DNA of 64,000 bases. Source: an uncultured Burkholderiaceae bacterium (GTDB lineage: Bacteria; Pseudomonadota; Gammaproteobacteria; Burkholderiales; Burkholderiaceae). Shown here in pieces: positions 36,647-45,037 of this stretch. Each line of letters begins with the position of its first letter. Position 1 is the first letter of the stretch. The stretch lies in contig CALMPB010000012.1 of assembly GCA_937871985.1 (NCBI GenBank), forward strand, positions 22,305 to 86,304. Reading direction: 5' to 3'. Both the position numbers and the translations under genes were made by a program. The notes beneath the pieces are model-generated. The model did not search any database and was not told the origin of the DNA. It saw only the letters and a list, made by a program, of their open reading frames with translations.

Positions 36647-37255
36647 CTACCGCAGATCGGTGGACGGCAGGTCGTTCAGGCCGTTCAGGAAGAGATGAAC
36701 GATCAGCGTGGCCAGTTCCGCCGGCTTGATGGAGCCCGACGGCTCGTACCATACGTGGATCCAGTTGGTCATGCCGAAGTACAGCATGGCCACCGCGGTG
36801 ATTTTCTTGCGCGTGATTTCGATGTCGGGTCGCAATGCCTGGATGAGGGCCACCATGCGGCTGATGATGCGGTGCTGCATGGCCGCCACCGAGCGCATGG
36901 CCGGCTTGTTCAAATGCCGCGTCTGGTTCAGCAAGACCGTGATTTCGTCGGGCGTGCTGATGTATTCGTTGATCAGCGTGGCCGTCATGGCGTGGAATTT
37001 TTCCTTGGGCGTACCGGCGGCCGTGGCGGCCTCGACCTTTACCGCCAGGTCTTCGATTCTCGATTCAATAAGCCCCTGCAGGATGGCGTGCTTGGAGCGG
37101 TGGTAGTGGTATAGCGAGGACTTCTTGATGCCGCATTGTTCGGCGATGTCTTCGAGCAGGGTTTCGCTGTAGCCCTGCCGGGCGAAGAGCACGGCGGCGG
37201 CATGCAGGATGTCTTTCTTGCGGTCTTCGTAGTCGGCGGCTTGAGGACGGGCCAT
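36647..37255 (-). CDS. TetR-family transcriptional regulator
   Basis: A 202-residue repressor-type protein. The helix-turn-helix region (about 12-58) includes LLEDIAEQCGIKKSSLYHYHRSKHAIL, and the rest is an all-helical ligand domain. Last gene of the minus-strand GST/CoA-ligase group (4 bp after the GST stop) and convergent with the RbsB-like gene. In other catabolic loci such regulators often sense acyl-CoA thioesters, which would fit the CoA ligase here. The operator at 31821 and the palindrome at 46135 are candidate targets. Confidence 0.86.
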   Translation of the reverse strand: MARPQAADYEDRKKDILHAAAVLFARQGYSETLLEDIAEQCGIKKSSLYHYHRSKHAILQGLIESRIEDLAVKVEAATAAGTPKEKFHAMTATLINEYISTPDEITVLLNQTRHLNKPAMRSVAAMQHRIISRMVALIQALRPDIEITRKKITAVAMLYFGMTNWIHVWYEPSGSIKPAELATLIVHLFLNGLNDLPSTDLR

Positions 37256-37259
37256 GGGG

Positions 37260-37943
37260 TCAATTGCCTTGCGCGGTGGTCTGTTGTTCTTTGAGGGCGC
37301 GCCCGGCGGCCCGCCGGTCGGCTTCGATGCGTTGCGTACTGGGGCGTTGCGCGGCGCGATCCAGATACCCAGACAGCGCAGGAAGATGTCGGTCGAGAAA
37401 ATCTTTTTCGCCCACGATGTTCAGCGTGCGGCGTATGGCGGAAAGGTGCACCCAGGCGGCGGCATCGGCATGGGTGTAGTGTTCGCCGCAAAGCCAGTGT
37501 TCGAGGTCGGCGCGCCGGCCCAGCGTGCGCAGTCCCCGCTCCAGGTTTTCCAGGGCCGTTGCCAGCACGTCCGGGTTCAACTGTGCACCCCAGAATGCGG
37601 CCGGATAGACGGGACGCGCCGCGGCGTCCAGATAAAGCTCGACGTACTGGATCAGCTCGCGGCAGTGGGCGCGCCCGATGGGGCTCGCGGGGAACAGCGA
37701 GGCGCTGGCTTGCGGGCGGATGTCCTCGAGGTATTCGACGATGGCCTGCGACTCGTAGAGATTGCCGTCGGCGGTGTGCAGAAAGGGAATCTTTCCGCTG
37801 GGGCTGCCCGACTCCGGCCAGTGGCCGGCGCCCGGCAGGAAGGGAACCTCTTCGAAGGGCAGATCCAGTTCGATCAGGGCGATCTTGATTTTGTTGTAGT
37901 AGGTGCTGATGGGCGAGCCGAAAATGCGAAGCCTGGAAGACAT
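37260..37943 (-). CDS. Glutathione S-transferase family protein
   Basis: A 227-residue protein with an N-terminal thioredoxin-like domain (GSPISTYYNKIKIALIELDL; glutathione contacts GKIPFL and ESQAIVEYLE) and an all-helical C-terminal domain. ATG 37943 is chosen because it begins the thioredoxin strand. In aromatic-degradation loci such proteins can isomerise ring-cleavage products or cleave ethers; the role here is open. Confidence 0.83.
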   Translation of the reverse strand: MSSRLRIFGSPISTYYNKIKIALIELDLPFEEVPFLPGAGHWPESGSPSGKIPFLHTADGNLYESQAIVEYLEDIRPQASASLFPASPIGRAHCRELIQYVELYLDAAARPVYPAAFWGAQLNPDVLATALENLERGLRTLGRRADLEHWLCGEHYTHADAAAWVHLSAIRRTLNIVGEKDFLDRHLPALSGYLDRAAQRPSTQRIEADRRAAGRALKEQQTTAQGN

Positions 37944-38002
37944 GGTGGGATCTCGAAAAGAAAAGAGCCGCCGCGAAGGCGGCAGGCGGCCCGATACCCG
38001 TA

Positions 38003-39904
38003 TTATCGGGCCGTGGGGAAAAGCAGGCAATTGTCCTGGCTGTCCGTGGCGCCATACAGGCGATCCACGGCGGTGGCGCGCACCTTGAGCACGCCGCGCT
38101 GGTTGATGTGCCCTTTGTCGGTGATCTCGCCGTCGTCCAGGCTGGGGGGCCTATCCAGCAGCAGGGCGCGGGCGATGCAGGTGCTGCTGGCCGGGAACAT
38201 GGCGTTGTAGCGCCGCACGCCTTCGCGGATCGCCGCCAGCACTTCGGGGTCGCGGGCGATTTGCGCGGGCTCCGCCTCGGCCAGCCCGGGAAAGGCTTTG
38301 CGCACCTGGGCCGGGTTGAGGAACAGCAGGGCGCCCAGTTCGCGCTGGTTCGGCGCGGCCAGCACGACGTCGGCGGCCAAAGGATGCAACGCTTCCAGAA
38401 GGTGTTCGCGCACATTGACCACCGACACCCAGGTACCGGTGGAAAGCTTGAAGTTTTCCGACAGGCGGCCGGCGTACAGCAGGCCGTGCTCGGGCCGCTC
38501 GTCGTCGATGAAGACGACGGCGTCGCCGGTGATCAGGAAGCCTTCTTCGTCGAACGACGCCTGGTTGGCCTGGGGATCCCGATAATAGCCCGGCGTGATG
38601 TTGTCGCCGCGAAAACGGATTTCGTAGCGGTTTTCGCCGGGGATGAGCTTGGCTTCGACCCCGGGGCCCGGCAGTCCCAGGGTGCCCAGCGACTGCGAAG
38701 GCCACCAGCCCAGCGTGGCGGGCATGGTGGTTTCGGTCGAGCCCAGCGACGAGGTAACGGGAATCCGCTGTCCCGTCGCCTGGACGCTCAGTTGCTCGAG
38801 CTTGAGCAGGGTGGTGGGCAGCAGCGCGGCGCCGCCGTAGATGATGACTTGCAGATTGGGAAAGATCGCGGCGGCGATGGAAGGGTCTTCTTCCATGCAG
38901 GCCACCAGCATGTCCAGCCCGCGCGGCACGTTGATCATGACGTTGGGGCGGATTTCGCGCAGGTGGCGGATGCTGCGCTCGATGAGCTTGGGCATGGGCT
39001 TGCCGTCGTCGATGTACAGGGTGCCGCCATGGCGCAGCACCATGCTGAAGCTGCCGTGCGTGCCGGCGGTGTGGTTCCACGGCAGCCAGTCGAGGATAGT
39101 CAGCGGCTCGTCGGCGAGGAAGGGCCATACTTGATCCCACAATACGCCCGAGGCCAGGATATTGCGCTGTGTCATGACGACGGCCTTGGGCGCTCCGGTG
39201 GAGCCCGACGTGAGCAGCAGCCGGGCGGTGGCGTCCGGCGTCACGCGAGCATAGGCCTGCTCGACCTCGATGCCCGCGGGCGTGCCGAGCGCTTCATCGA
39301 AACAGACGTCGACCAGGGCGTGGCTCGGGGCGTCGCTAAGGATCAAGGCATTGCATAGCGGCTTGGCGACCGCAAGCGCCTTGCCGTAGCGTTTGGCATC
39401 GGCGGCATAGATGACGGCAGGCTCGAACCGCTGGGTAAGATCGCGGATCTTGGCGCAGGTTTCCGACATCAGGCTGTAGGCGGCCGAAAGCGGCATGACG
39501 GGGATGCCGATCTGCATGGCGGCCAGTTGCAGCAGCGCGTGGTTGATGCCGTTTTCGCTGAGCACGAAGATGGGACGGTCGTCGGGCACGTTCCGGTCGA
39601 TCAGCCATTGGGACAGGGCGTCGACGCTGGCGCGGGCCTGGGCGTAGCTGATGCGTCGCCAGCCGTCGCCCTCGGGCTCGGCCAGGAAGGTCTGTTGCGG
39701 GCGCTCTTGCGCGTGCCTGCGCAGGTAATCGCACAATTGCCGTACGGGCAGGGGTTGCAGGGGCAGCTTGTTGGTCAGCAGGATGGATCCATCGTTCCGG
39801 GTTTCCAGCGCGATTTCAACGGGGGCGAAGCGTACGGGCCGGAATGGCGCGTCGGGGCGCTGCGCGTTGATGTCGGCGGCGGGGTCGTGATGGCTGGTGT
39901 TCAT
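38003..39904 (-). CDS. Feruloyl-CoA-synthase-like AMP-forming acyl-CoA ligase
   Basis: A 633-residue ANL-superfamily ligase. It has the AMP-binding P-loop LLLTSGSTGAPKAVV, the A5-like motif SLGSTETT, ITGDAV and the hinge GRLSENFKLSTG, and a C-terminal segment GEITDKGHINQRGVLKVRA. The N-terminal blocks FRPVRFAPVEI and LDWLPWNHT are typical of feruloyl-CoA synthases; here NHTAGTHGSFS replaces the usual NHTFGGNHN, which may change specificity. It would activate an aromatic or other carboxylic acid to its CoA thioester. No enoyl-CoA hydratase/aldolase partner is adjacent, unlike ferulate loci. Confidence 0.84.
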   Translation of the reverse strand: MNTSHHDPAADINAQRPDAPFRPVRFAPVEIALETRNDGSILLTNKLPLQPLPVRQLCDYLRRHAQERPQQTFLAEPEGDGWRRISYAQARASVDALSQWLIDRNVPDDRPIFVLSENGINHALLQLAAMQIGIPVMPLSAAYSLMSETCAKIRDLTQRFEPAVIYAADAKRYGKALAVAKPLCNALILSDAPSHALVDVCFDEALGTPAGIEVEQAYARVTPDATARLLLTSGSTGAPKAVVMTQRNILASGVLWDQVWPFLADEPLTILDWLPWNHTAGTHGSFSMVLRHGGTLYIDDGKPMPKLIERSIRHLREIRPNVMINVPRGLDMLVACMEEDPSIAAAIFPNLQVIIYGGAALLPTTLLKLEQLSVQATGQRIPVTSSLGSTETTMPATLGWWPSQSLGTLGLPGPGVEAKLIPGENRYEIRFRGDNITPGYYRDPQANQASFDEEGFLITGDAVVFIDDERPEHGLLYAGRLSENFKLSTGTWVSVVNVREHLLEALHPLAADVVLAAPNQRELGALLFLNPAQVRKAFPGLAEAEPAQIARDPEVLAAIREGVRRYNAMFPASSTCIARALLLDRPPSLDDGEITDKGHINQRGVLKVRATAVDRLYGATDSQDNCLLFPTAR

Positions 39905-39956
39905 GAGTGTCTCAACTATTTTTATGTCGTACAGGCTTTATGGGCTTATGGGCGAA

Positions 39957-40964
39957 TCAGCCGAAGCCCAGCAATATCTTGGTGCCGCGGGGCGCCGTGG
40001 AAAAACGTTTCCAGGCCAGGCCGAAATTTTCGGCGGGAATGGTTTCGCTGGGCAGGGGGCTTAGCGCCCCCAGGCTCATGATGTCGAACATGGCCGCCAA
40101 TTGCCGGGTAAAGGCTTCGGTTTCGTGGATGAGCAGCCCGCCGCAGTACACCCCGACGATGGCCGCGCCCTTGAGCAGCAGAAGATTGGTCGGGATGCGG
40201 GGGATTTCACCGGCGGCGAAGCCGATGACCAGCAGGCGCCCACGCCACGCCAGGTTGCGCACCGCGGCTTCCGTGTAGCGGTCGCCGACCGGGTCGACGA
40301 CGACGTCCGCGCCCCGCTTGCCAAGTACTGCGCGCAGACCGTCCTTGAGGTTCGCCTGCTCCGCGTTCACGCAGGCGCCGCTGTCCAGATGAACAATGTT
40401 GAAGCTGCCGTCCGGCTGGCGCTCGACCGTGAATACCTCGGCCTTGAGATGCTGCGCGATTTGCACGCAGGCCTTTCCCACGGCGCCGTTGGCGCCCAGG
40501 ATCAGGACGCGTTCGCCGGATGCCAGGCGGGCGCGGTCGATCAGGCCGTGATAGGCCGTCAAATGCGAATTGATGGATCCCACGGCATCGGCCAGTTCGA
40601 CATTGGCGGGCACGGCCACCAATCGGTTGGCAGGGGCGATGAGCTGGGTGGCCCAGCCGCCCGCCACGCCGCTGGAGACGATTTTGTCTCCGGGCTGAAA
40701 GGCGGCGACGCCGGCTCCGACGCTGCGCACGATGCCGGCGGCGTCCAGGCCGGGCACGCAGGGCAGTTCAGGCTTGTCCTGATAGCGTCCCTGGACGAGA
40801 AGATGATCGGTGAAGTTGAAGGCGGCGCAATGGATGTCGATGAGGACTTCGCCGGGGCCGGGCTGGCCGGCGGCGCGTGTTTCGCAGCGGATGTCCGGCG
40901 GGCTGCCGTATTCGTGGCAGACCAGGGCGTAGCCGGCGCGGGCCTGTAGCGGTTCTGCATTCAT
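39957..40964 (-). CDS. NADPH:quinone oxidoreductase-like MDR-family enzyme
   Basis: A 335-residue zinc-free medium-chain dehydrogenase/reductase. The segment LPCVPGLDAAGIVRSVG and the NADPH-binding motif LILGANGAVGKACVQIA (about 153-170) are diagnostic. Such enzymes reduce quinones or enoyl thioesters. It precedes the CoA ligase gene (52 bp gap), so a role in reducing an unsaturated CoA ester or quinone from the pathway is plausible. Confidence 0.82.
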   Translation of the reverse strand: MNAEPLQARAGYALVCHEYGSPPDIRCETRAAGQPGPGEVLIDIHCAAFNFTDHLLVQGRYQDKPELPCVPGLDAAGIVRSVGAGVAAFQPGDKIVSSGVAGGWATQLIAPANRLVAVPANVELADAVGSINSHLTAYHGLIDRARLASGERVLILGANGAVGKACVQIAQHLKAEVFTVERQPDGSFNIVHLDSGACVNAEQANLKDGLRAVLGKRGADVVVDPVGDRYTEAAVRNLAWRGRLLVIGFAAGEIPRIPTNLLLLKGAAIVGVYCGGLLIHETEAFTRQLAAMFDIMSLGALSPLPSETIPAENFGLAWKRFSTAPRGTKILLGFG

Positions 40965-41118
40965 CTTTCGTGTTTCTTCATGGTTGTTTGCGGTTTGGCT
41001 GCATCGGCCGCCTGCGTTGGCCGTGGCCGGATAGCCTGCCAGGCGCGCGCCGCCCGGGTCTTCGCCGCCTGATTGCGCAAGGACGAAACCCGGGCCGGGC
41101 GCGGCATGGCGCGAAGGC

Positions 41119-42264
41119 TTACTTGGCCAGGGCCCAGGCGCCGTTCTTGACCGTGATGAGTTCCACGCCGCGCTCGTCGAAGCCGCTGTGGTCGGCGGGA
41201 GTCATGTTGTAGATGCCCTGGGTACCGGGCAGGTCCTTGACGTTTTCCAGCGCGTCGCGCAGCGCTTCGCGGAACTGCACCGTGCCTGGCTTGGCCGCTT
41301 TCAGCGCGGTGGGTACGGCATGTTCCAGAAGCAGGCCGGCGTCGTACATATTGCCGCCGAAGGTGGCGGGCTCGGAACCATTCAGCTTTTTGTAGTCGGC
41401 GATGTATTTCAGGGCCACCTTCTTGGCGGGGTTGCTGTCGGGGATGTCGTTGGGAACCAGCATGACGCTGCCGCCCAGGATGGTGCCTTCGACTTTCTTG
41501 CCGCCCAGCTTGATGAACTCGTTCAGCGCGGCGCCGTGGGTTTGATAAATAGTGCCCTTGTAGTTCATGTCGACCAGGGTGGCCTCCGGCAGAACGGCCG
41601 GACCGCCGGGGGCGGCGACCAGCACGGCGTCGGGCTTGGCACTGATGATGCGCAGGGCCTGGCCGGTGACCGACGTGTCGGGGCGCTTGAAGCGCTCGTT
41701 GGCGACGATCTTGATGTCGGTCTTGGCCAGCAGGTCGGTCATGACCTTGTGCCAGGTCTCGCCGAAGGTGTCGCCGGTGCCGATGAAGCCCAGGGTTTTC
41801 ACGTTGTGCGCGACCATGTGCTTGATCAGGGCATTGGCCACCAGGCCGTCGTTCTGGGTGGTCTTGAAGACCCAGCGGCGTTTGTCGTCCATGGGCAGCA
41901 CGATGGCGATGGTGCCGACCGGCGCCAGCATCGGTATTTTGGCTTGTGAGACGAAGTCCAGCGCCGCCATGGCATTGGGCGAGCTCGATGGCCCGATGAT
42001 GGCATCGACCTTGTCCTCGGTGATGAGTTTTTTCAGCACCGTGACGGTGGTGGTGGGATCGCTGCCGTCGTCGAAGGCGATGTATTCGACCTTCTGATCG
42101 CCGAAATGGGTGGGCAGCAGCGGAATCGTGTTTTTCTGGGGAATGCCGATAAGGGCGACAGGCCCGGTATTGGAAGTGATGATGCCGATCTTGATCTGGG
42201 CATGCGCGGCGGCCGTCATGGCCAGGCCGGCCAATAGCGTGGGCACCAGGTATCTGTATTTCAT
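41119..42264 (-). CDS. LIV-type substrate-binding protein without own permease
   Basis: A 381-residue periplasmic binding protein with a clean signal peptide (AAAHAQ, cleavage near residue 23). The mature start IKIGIITSNTGPVALIG and VDAIIGPSSSPNA are typical of LIV-type receptors. No LIV permease or ATPase lies nearby, so it must work with a transporter encoded elsewhere (possibly the one at 0.5-3.8 kb) or act as a scavenger. The ATG at 42264 is chosen from the signal peptide. Confidence 0.83.
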   Translation of the reverse strand: MKYRYLVPTLLAGLAMTAAAHAQIKIGIITSNTGPVALIGIPQKNTIPLLPTHFGDQKVEYIAFDDGSDPTTTVTVLKKLITEDKVDAIIGPSSSPNAMAALDFVSQAKIPMLAPVGTIAIVLPMDDKRRWVFKTTQNDGLVANALIKHMVAHNVKTLGFIGTGDTFGETWHKVMTDLLAKTDIKIVANERFKRPDTSVTGQALRIISAKPDAVLVAAPGGPAVLPEATLVDMNYKGTIYQTHGAALNEFIKLGGKKVEGTILGGSVMLVPNDIPDSNPAKKVALKYIADYKKLNGSEPATFGGNMYDAGLLLEHAVPTALKAAKPGTVQFREALRDALENVKDLPGTQGIYNMTPADHSGFDERGVELITVKNGAWALAK

Positions 42265-42353
42265 GAGTGTCTCCGATTGTTGTCGTGGTATGGAAAGTTG
42301 CAATATGCGTGCAACAGGAAAACGGGGGGTTGCAGGAAAGCGGCGCCAGCCCG

Positions 42354-42875
42354 TCAGCGGCCGGAATCGTAGTGCGCGGCGGTGGCGTACGCGCCTTGCC
42401 AGTACACCAGCGGGAGGCCTTCGCAATGTTCGAAGTTTTCCACCGTGCCCAGGATGATGTCGTGGTCGCCGGCGGGAATGGCGCTGTGCAGCACGCATTC
42501 GAACGTGGCCAGCGCGTCGTCCAGCACGGGAAGCCCCGATTGCGATTCGCGGTAGCCGATGCCAGTGAAGCGTGCTTCGACCGGCCCGGTCATTTGCTGC
42601 GCGACGTGGCGCTGGTCCCTGGCCAGGATATTGACCACGAAGCGGCGGGACTGGCTGATCCGGGCATGGGCCAGCGACCCCCGTATGACGTTCCAGCTGA
42701 TCATCGGCGGGGCCATGGACACGCTGGCGAACGAGTTGATGGTGAGCCCATAGGGGGCGCCCTGCTCGTCCAGCAACGTGATGACGGCAATGCCGGTGGG
42801 AAAACGCCCGAAGGCGTGGCGCAGCTCGGGCTTGGGCTGCGCGGGTGCGGCGTGGCGGGTATTGGCATGGATCAT
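42354..42875 (-). CDS. Flavin reductase partner of the neighbouring flavoprotein
   Basis: A 173-residue flavin reductase-like protein with LRHAFGRFPTGIAVITLL at its start and the FMN-contact region GLTINSFASVSMAPPMISWNV. The start ATG 42875 is preceded by GAGGTAACC. It lies 66 bp after the acyl-CoA-dehydrogenase-fold gene, an arrangement seen in two-component flavin monooxygenases, and would supply reduced FMN or FAD. Confidence 0.83.
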   Translation of the reverse strand: MIHANTRHAAPAQPKPELRHAFGRFPTGIAVITLLDEQGAPYGLTINSFASVSMAPPMISWNVIRGSLAHARISQSRRFVVNILARDQRHVAQQMTGPVEARFTGIGYRESQSGLPVLDDALATFECVLHSAIPAGDHDIILGTVENFEHCEGLPLVYWQGAYATAAHYDSGR

Positions 42876-42941
42876 GATGGTTACCTCGGCCTGGGGCCTG
42901 TTAGCACGTATCAAGGAGGTAGCGTTGGGGCGGTGGCGCGC

Positions 42942-44201
42942 TTATTCGTCGCGTTCGCCTTCGTTGTACAGGAGGCCGTAGCCCAGGCGGTCGACGCAGA
43001 TCTCCGAGGTCCAGGGCAGCATCAGCGCGCCGCAGCGGCTGTCGCGATACATGCGCTCGAGCGGGAAGGTCTTGAGCATGGCCTGTCCGCCGCAGACGCG
43101 AACCGCTTCGGCGCAGATTTCGGCGCAGTATTCCATGATGGTGTACTGGCAGGCGTAGGCGCGCATGCGTTCGGCGCGCGCCGGATTGCGCTTGAATTCG
43201 GACGTGACGCGATGGAATAGCGCCCAGGCCTGCTGCAGCTTGATATACATTTCGGCGATGCCGAACTGCTTGGTCGGGTACATGCGGCGCTTGACGTTGA
43301 CGCCGGCCACTTCGCCGCGCAGGTAGGCCACGGCGAAATCGTAGGCCGCCTGGGCCACGCCTATGTAGCAGGGCGTAAGGGTCATGAACATGTGCGGGTA
43401 TTGGGCGGCCGCCTTGATGTACAGGCCGCGGGGCATGAGCTGGGCCGTGTCGGGAACGAACACGTCCTTGAAGATCAGCGTGCGCGAAACGGTGCCGCGC
43501 ATGCCCAGCGGATCCCAGTCGCCCACGACCGATACGCCCGGCGCGTCGGCCGGCACGGCCATGAACATGGTGTCGGCCAGGCTGGGGTTGGGCACGTCCT
43601 CGGTGCAAAGCACGCCGTAGTAGTCGGCATGGCCGGACAACGAGGCGAAGATCTTCTTGCCGTTGATGACCCAGCCGTCATTCTTGCGGGAAGTGATGGT
43701 GCCGAACGGATGCCTGCCCGCGGCGGCGCCGCTGCCTTCGGAGAAAGGCTGGGAATAGATTTTGCCGGCCAGCATGTTGGCGTAGTGGATGGAGCGGTTG
43801 TGCTCGTGCGAAGCGCGCTGCTCGTCGGTCAGCTCCATGTCGTCGACCATGCCGGACGTCCATAGGGAATTCGCGTTGTGCATATTGAAGGTGTTGGCGG
43901 TGGAGCCGCAATAGTAGGCAATGCGCGAGGCCACCAGCGTGTAGGTGCGGTAGTCGGCGCCGATGCCGCCCAGGCGCTTGGGCACGCACAGGCCCAGAAA
44001 GCCCATTTCCTTCAAGTCGTTGTAGTTGTCGGTGGGGAAGCTGGCTTCGCGGTCGTGCTTGAAGGCGCGCTCGGCCCAGGCCACGCCGTATTCGTCGACC
44101 TTGGCGAGCAGCTCTTTTTGCAGGTCGGTGAGGGCCGCGCCGTCGAACATGGTGTTGGCGTTGGCGGACTGGGAATAATGTTTGAGGTAACTGCTGTCCA
44201 T
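42942..44201 (-). CDS. Acyl-CoA-dehydrogenase-fold flavoprotein, probable flavin monooxygenase
   Basis: A 419-residue protein with the acyl-CoA dehydrogenase fold: N-terminal helices, a mid beta-domain (GWVINGKKIFASLSGHADYY) and C-terminal helices (GGQAMLKTFPLERMYRDSR). At the place where dehydrogenases carry the catalytic Glu of YEGTSEI, this protein reads LPWTSEI, putting Pro396 at the Glu position by eye alignment. With a flavin reductase gene next to it, a group D two-component monooxygenase is more likely than a true dehydrogenase. It should hydroxylate the substrate before ring opening by the NicX-like enzyme. Confidence 0.78.
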   Translation of the reverse strand: MDSSYLKHYSQSANANTMFDGAALTDLQKELLAKVDEYGVAWAERAFKHDREASFPTDNYNDLKEMGFLGLCVPKRLGGIGADYRTYTLVASRIAYYCGSTANTFNMHNANSLWTSGMVDDMELTDEQRASHEHNRSIHYANMLAGKIYSQPFSEGSGAAAGRHPFGTITSRKNDGWVINGKKIFASLSGHADYYGVLCTEDVPNPSLADTMFMAVPADAPGVSVVGDWDPLGMRGTVSRTLIFKDVFVPDTAQLMPRGLYIKAAAQYPHMFMTLTPCYIGVAQAAYDFAVAYLRGEVAGVNVKRRMYPTKQFGIAEMYIKLQQAWALFHRVTSEFKRNPARAERMRAYACQYTIMEYCAEICAEAVRVCGGQAMLKTFPLERMYRDSRCGALMLPWTSEICVDRLGYGLLYNEGERDE

Positions 44202-44241
44202 GCTGGTTCTTGTCCTGATGGGTGATGCTGACCTTGCGGAT

Positions 44242-44263
44242 TAGGGCCTGTTGACAGTCCCTA
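44242..44263. repeat. Palindromic repeat at a stop codon, copy A
   Basis: TAGGG and CCCTA (44242-44246, 44259-44263) flank the core CCTGTTGACAGT. The CTA arm is the stop codon of the hydrolase gene. The same AGGGCCTGTT core occurs at 53574, also at a stop codon, and in partial form (GGGCCTGTT) at 42894. Confidence 0.5.
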
Positions 44264-45037
44264 GCGCAGTGCCGACAGAAAATTTTCGATGGCCCGGTTG
44301 TATTGGTCGGGCGCTTCCAGGTTGGCCATGTGTTGCAGGCCGGAAAACTCGTGGTACTGCGCATTGGGGATCTGTTCCGCCATGCGTCTCATGCCTTTGG
44401 GCGGAGCCTGGTTGTCCAGCTCGCCAGCCAGCAGCAGCGTGGGCACGGCAATCTTTCCCAGGTCGGCCTTGCGGTTGAAGGTGACCAGCAATTGCATGGC
44501 GGTCAGGTAGTCTTGCGTCGTGATGTCGCGCGCGGCCACATTGGCCAGCTCACGCATGCTCGCCGGAGTGTCGGACCCCATGAAGGCGGCCAGCAGGGTG
44601 GGCGCGGCCTCGGCAAAATTGGCGAACGGTTCCATGGACTCGTGACGCTGGCGGATGAACTCTTCCTTCCATTGAGGGTCCGCGCTGCCGAAGGCGCCGC
44701 TGGTCGACGACAGGATCAGGCTGGCCACGCGCTGCGGGTGGCAGTGGTAGAACTCCTGCGCCACCATGCCGCCCATTGAATGGCCGAGTATGTGCGCCTT
44801 GTCGATGTTCAGGGCCTGCATCATGGATTCCAGGGCGTCGGCCAGTGCTTTCCAGCTTTGCTGCTTCAGCGCGGGCGAAGGGAAAAAGCCCGGCTGCGTC
44901 CAGGCCACGGTCAGGCGCGCGCGGCCGAAATGGTTGATCTGGGGCAGCCAGACTTCGGCCGTAGAACCCATGCCATGCAGCAGTATCAAGGGAGTGCCGC
45001 CGTTGCCGCTGGCCAGCCAGGAAGGAGTGCCGTTCAT
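44261..45037 (-). CDS. Alpha/beta hydrolase, NicD-like (N-formylmaleamate deformylase candidate)
   Basis: A 258-residue alpha/beta hydrolase. Nucleophile Ser87 is in GHSMGG, with Asp208 and His236 as the likely rest of the triad and HGMGS as the oxyanion loop. The start overlaps the NicX-like gene stop by 4 bp. In nicotinate degradation NicX opens 2,5-dihydroxypyridine and NicD removes the formyl group; the coupled pair here suggests the same order. A general meta-cleavage hydrolase is the alternative. Confidence 0.8.
   Translation of the reverse strand: MNGTPSWLASGNGGTPLILLHGMGSTAEVWLPQINHFGRARLTVAWTQPGFFPSPALKQQSWKALADALESMMQALNIDKAHILGHSMGGMVAQEFYHCHPQRVASLILSSTSGAFGSADPQWKEEFIRQRHESMEPFANFAEAAPTLLAAFMGSDTPASMRELANVAARDITTQDYLTAMQLLVTFNRKADLGKIAVPTLLLAGELDNQAPPKGMRRMAEQIPNAQYHEFSGLQHMANLEAPDQYNRAIENFLSALR

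Noticed and set aside
40965..41118. GC-rich CCCGGGT/ACCCGGG arms after the LIV-type binding protein gene
   Set aside because: The loop is nearly 30 nt and the arms are GC-only, so chance is likely; no T-tract supports a terminator.
42297..42315. GTTGCA-N7-TGCAAC before the binding-protein gene at 41119
   Set aside because: Six-base arms only, no matching site elsewhere in the window, and the position within the operon makes a separate promoter uncertain.
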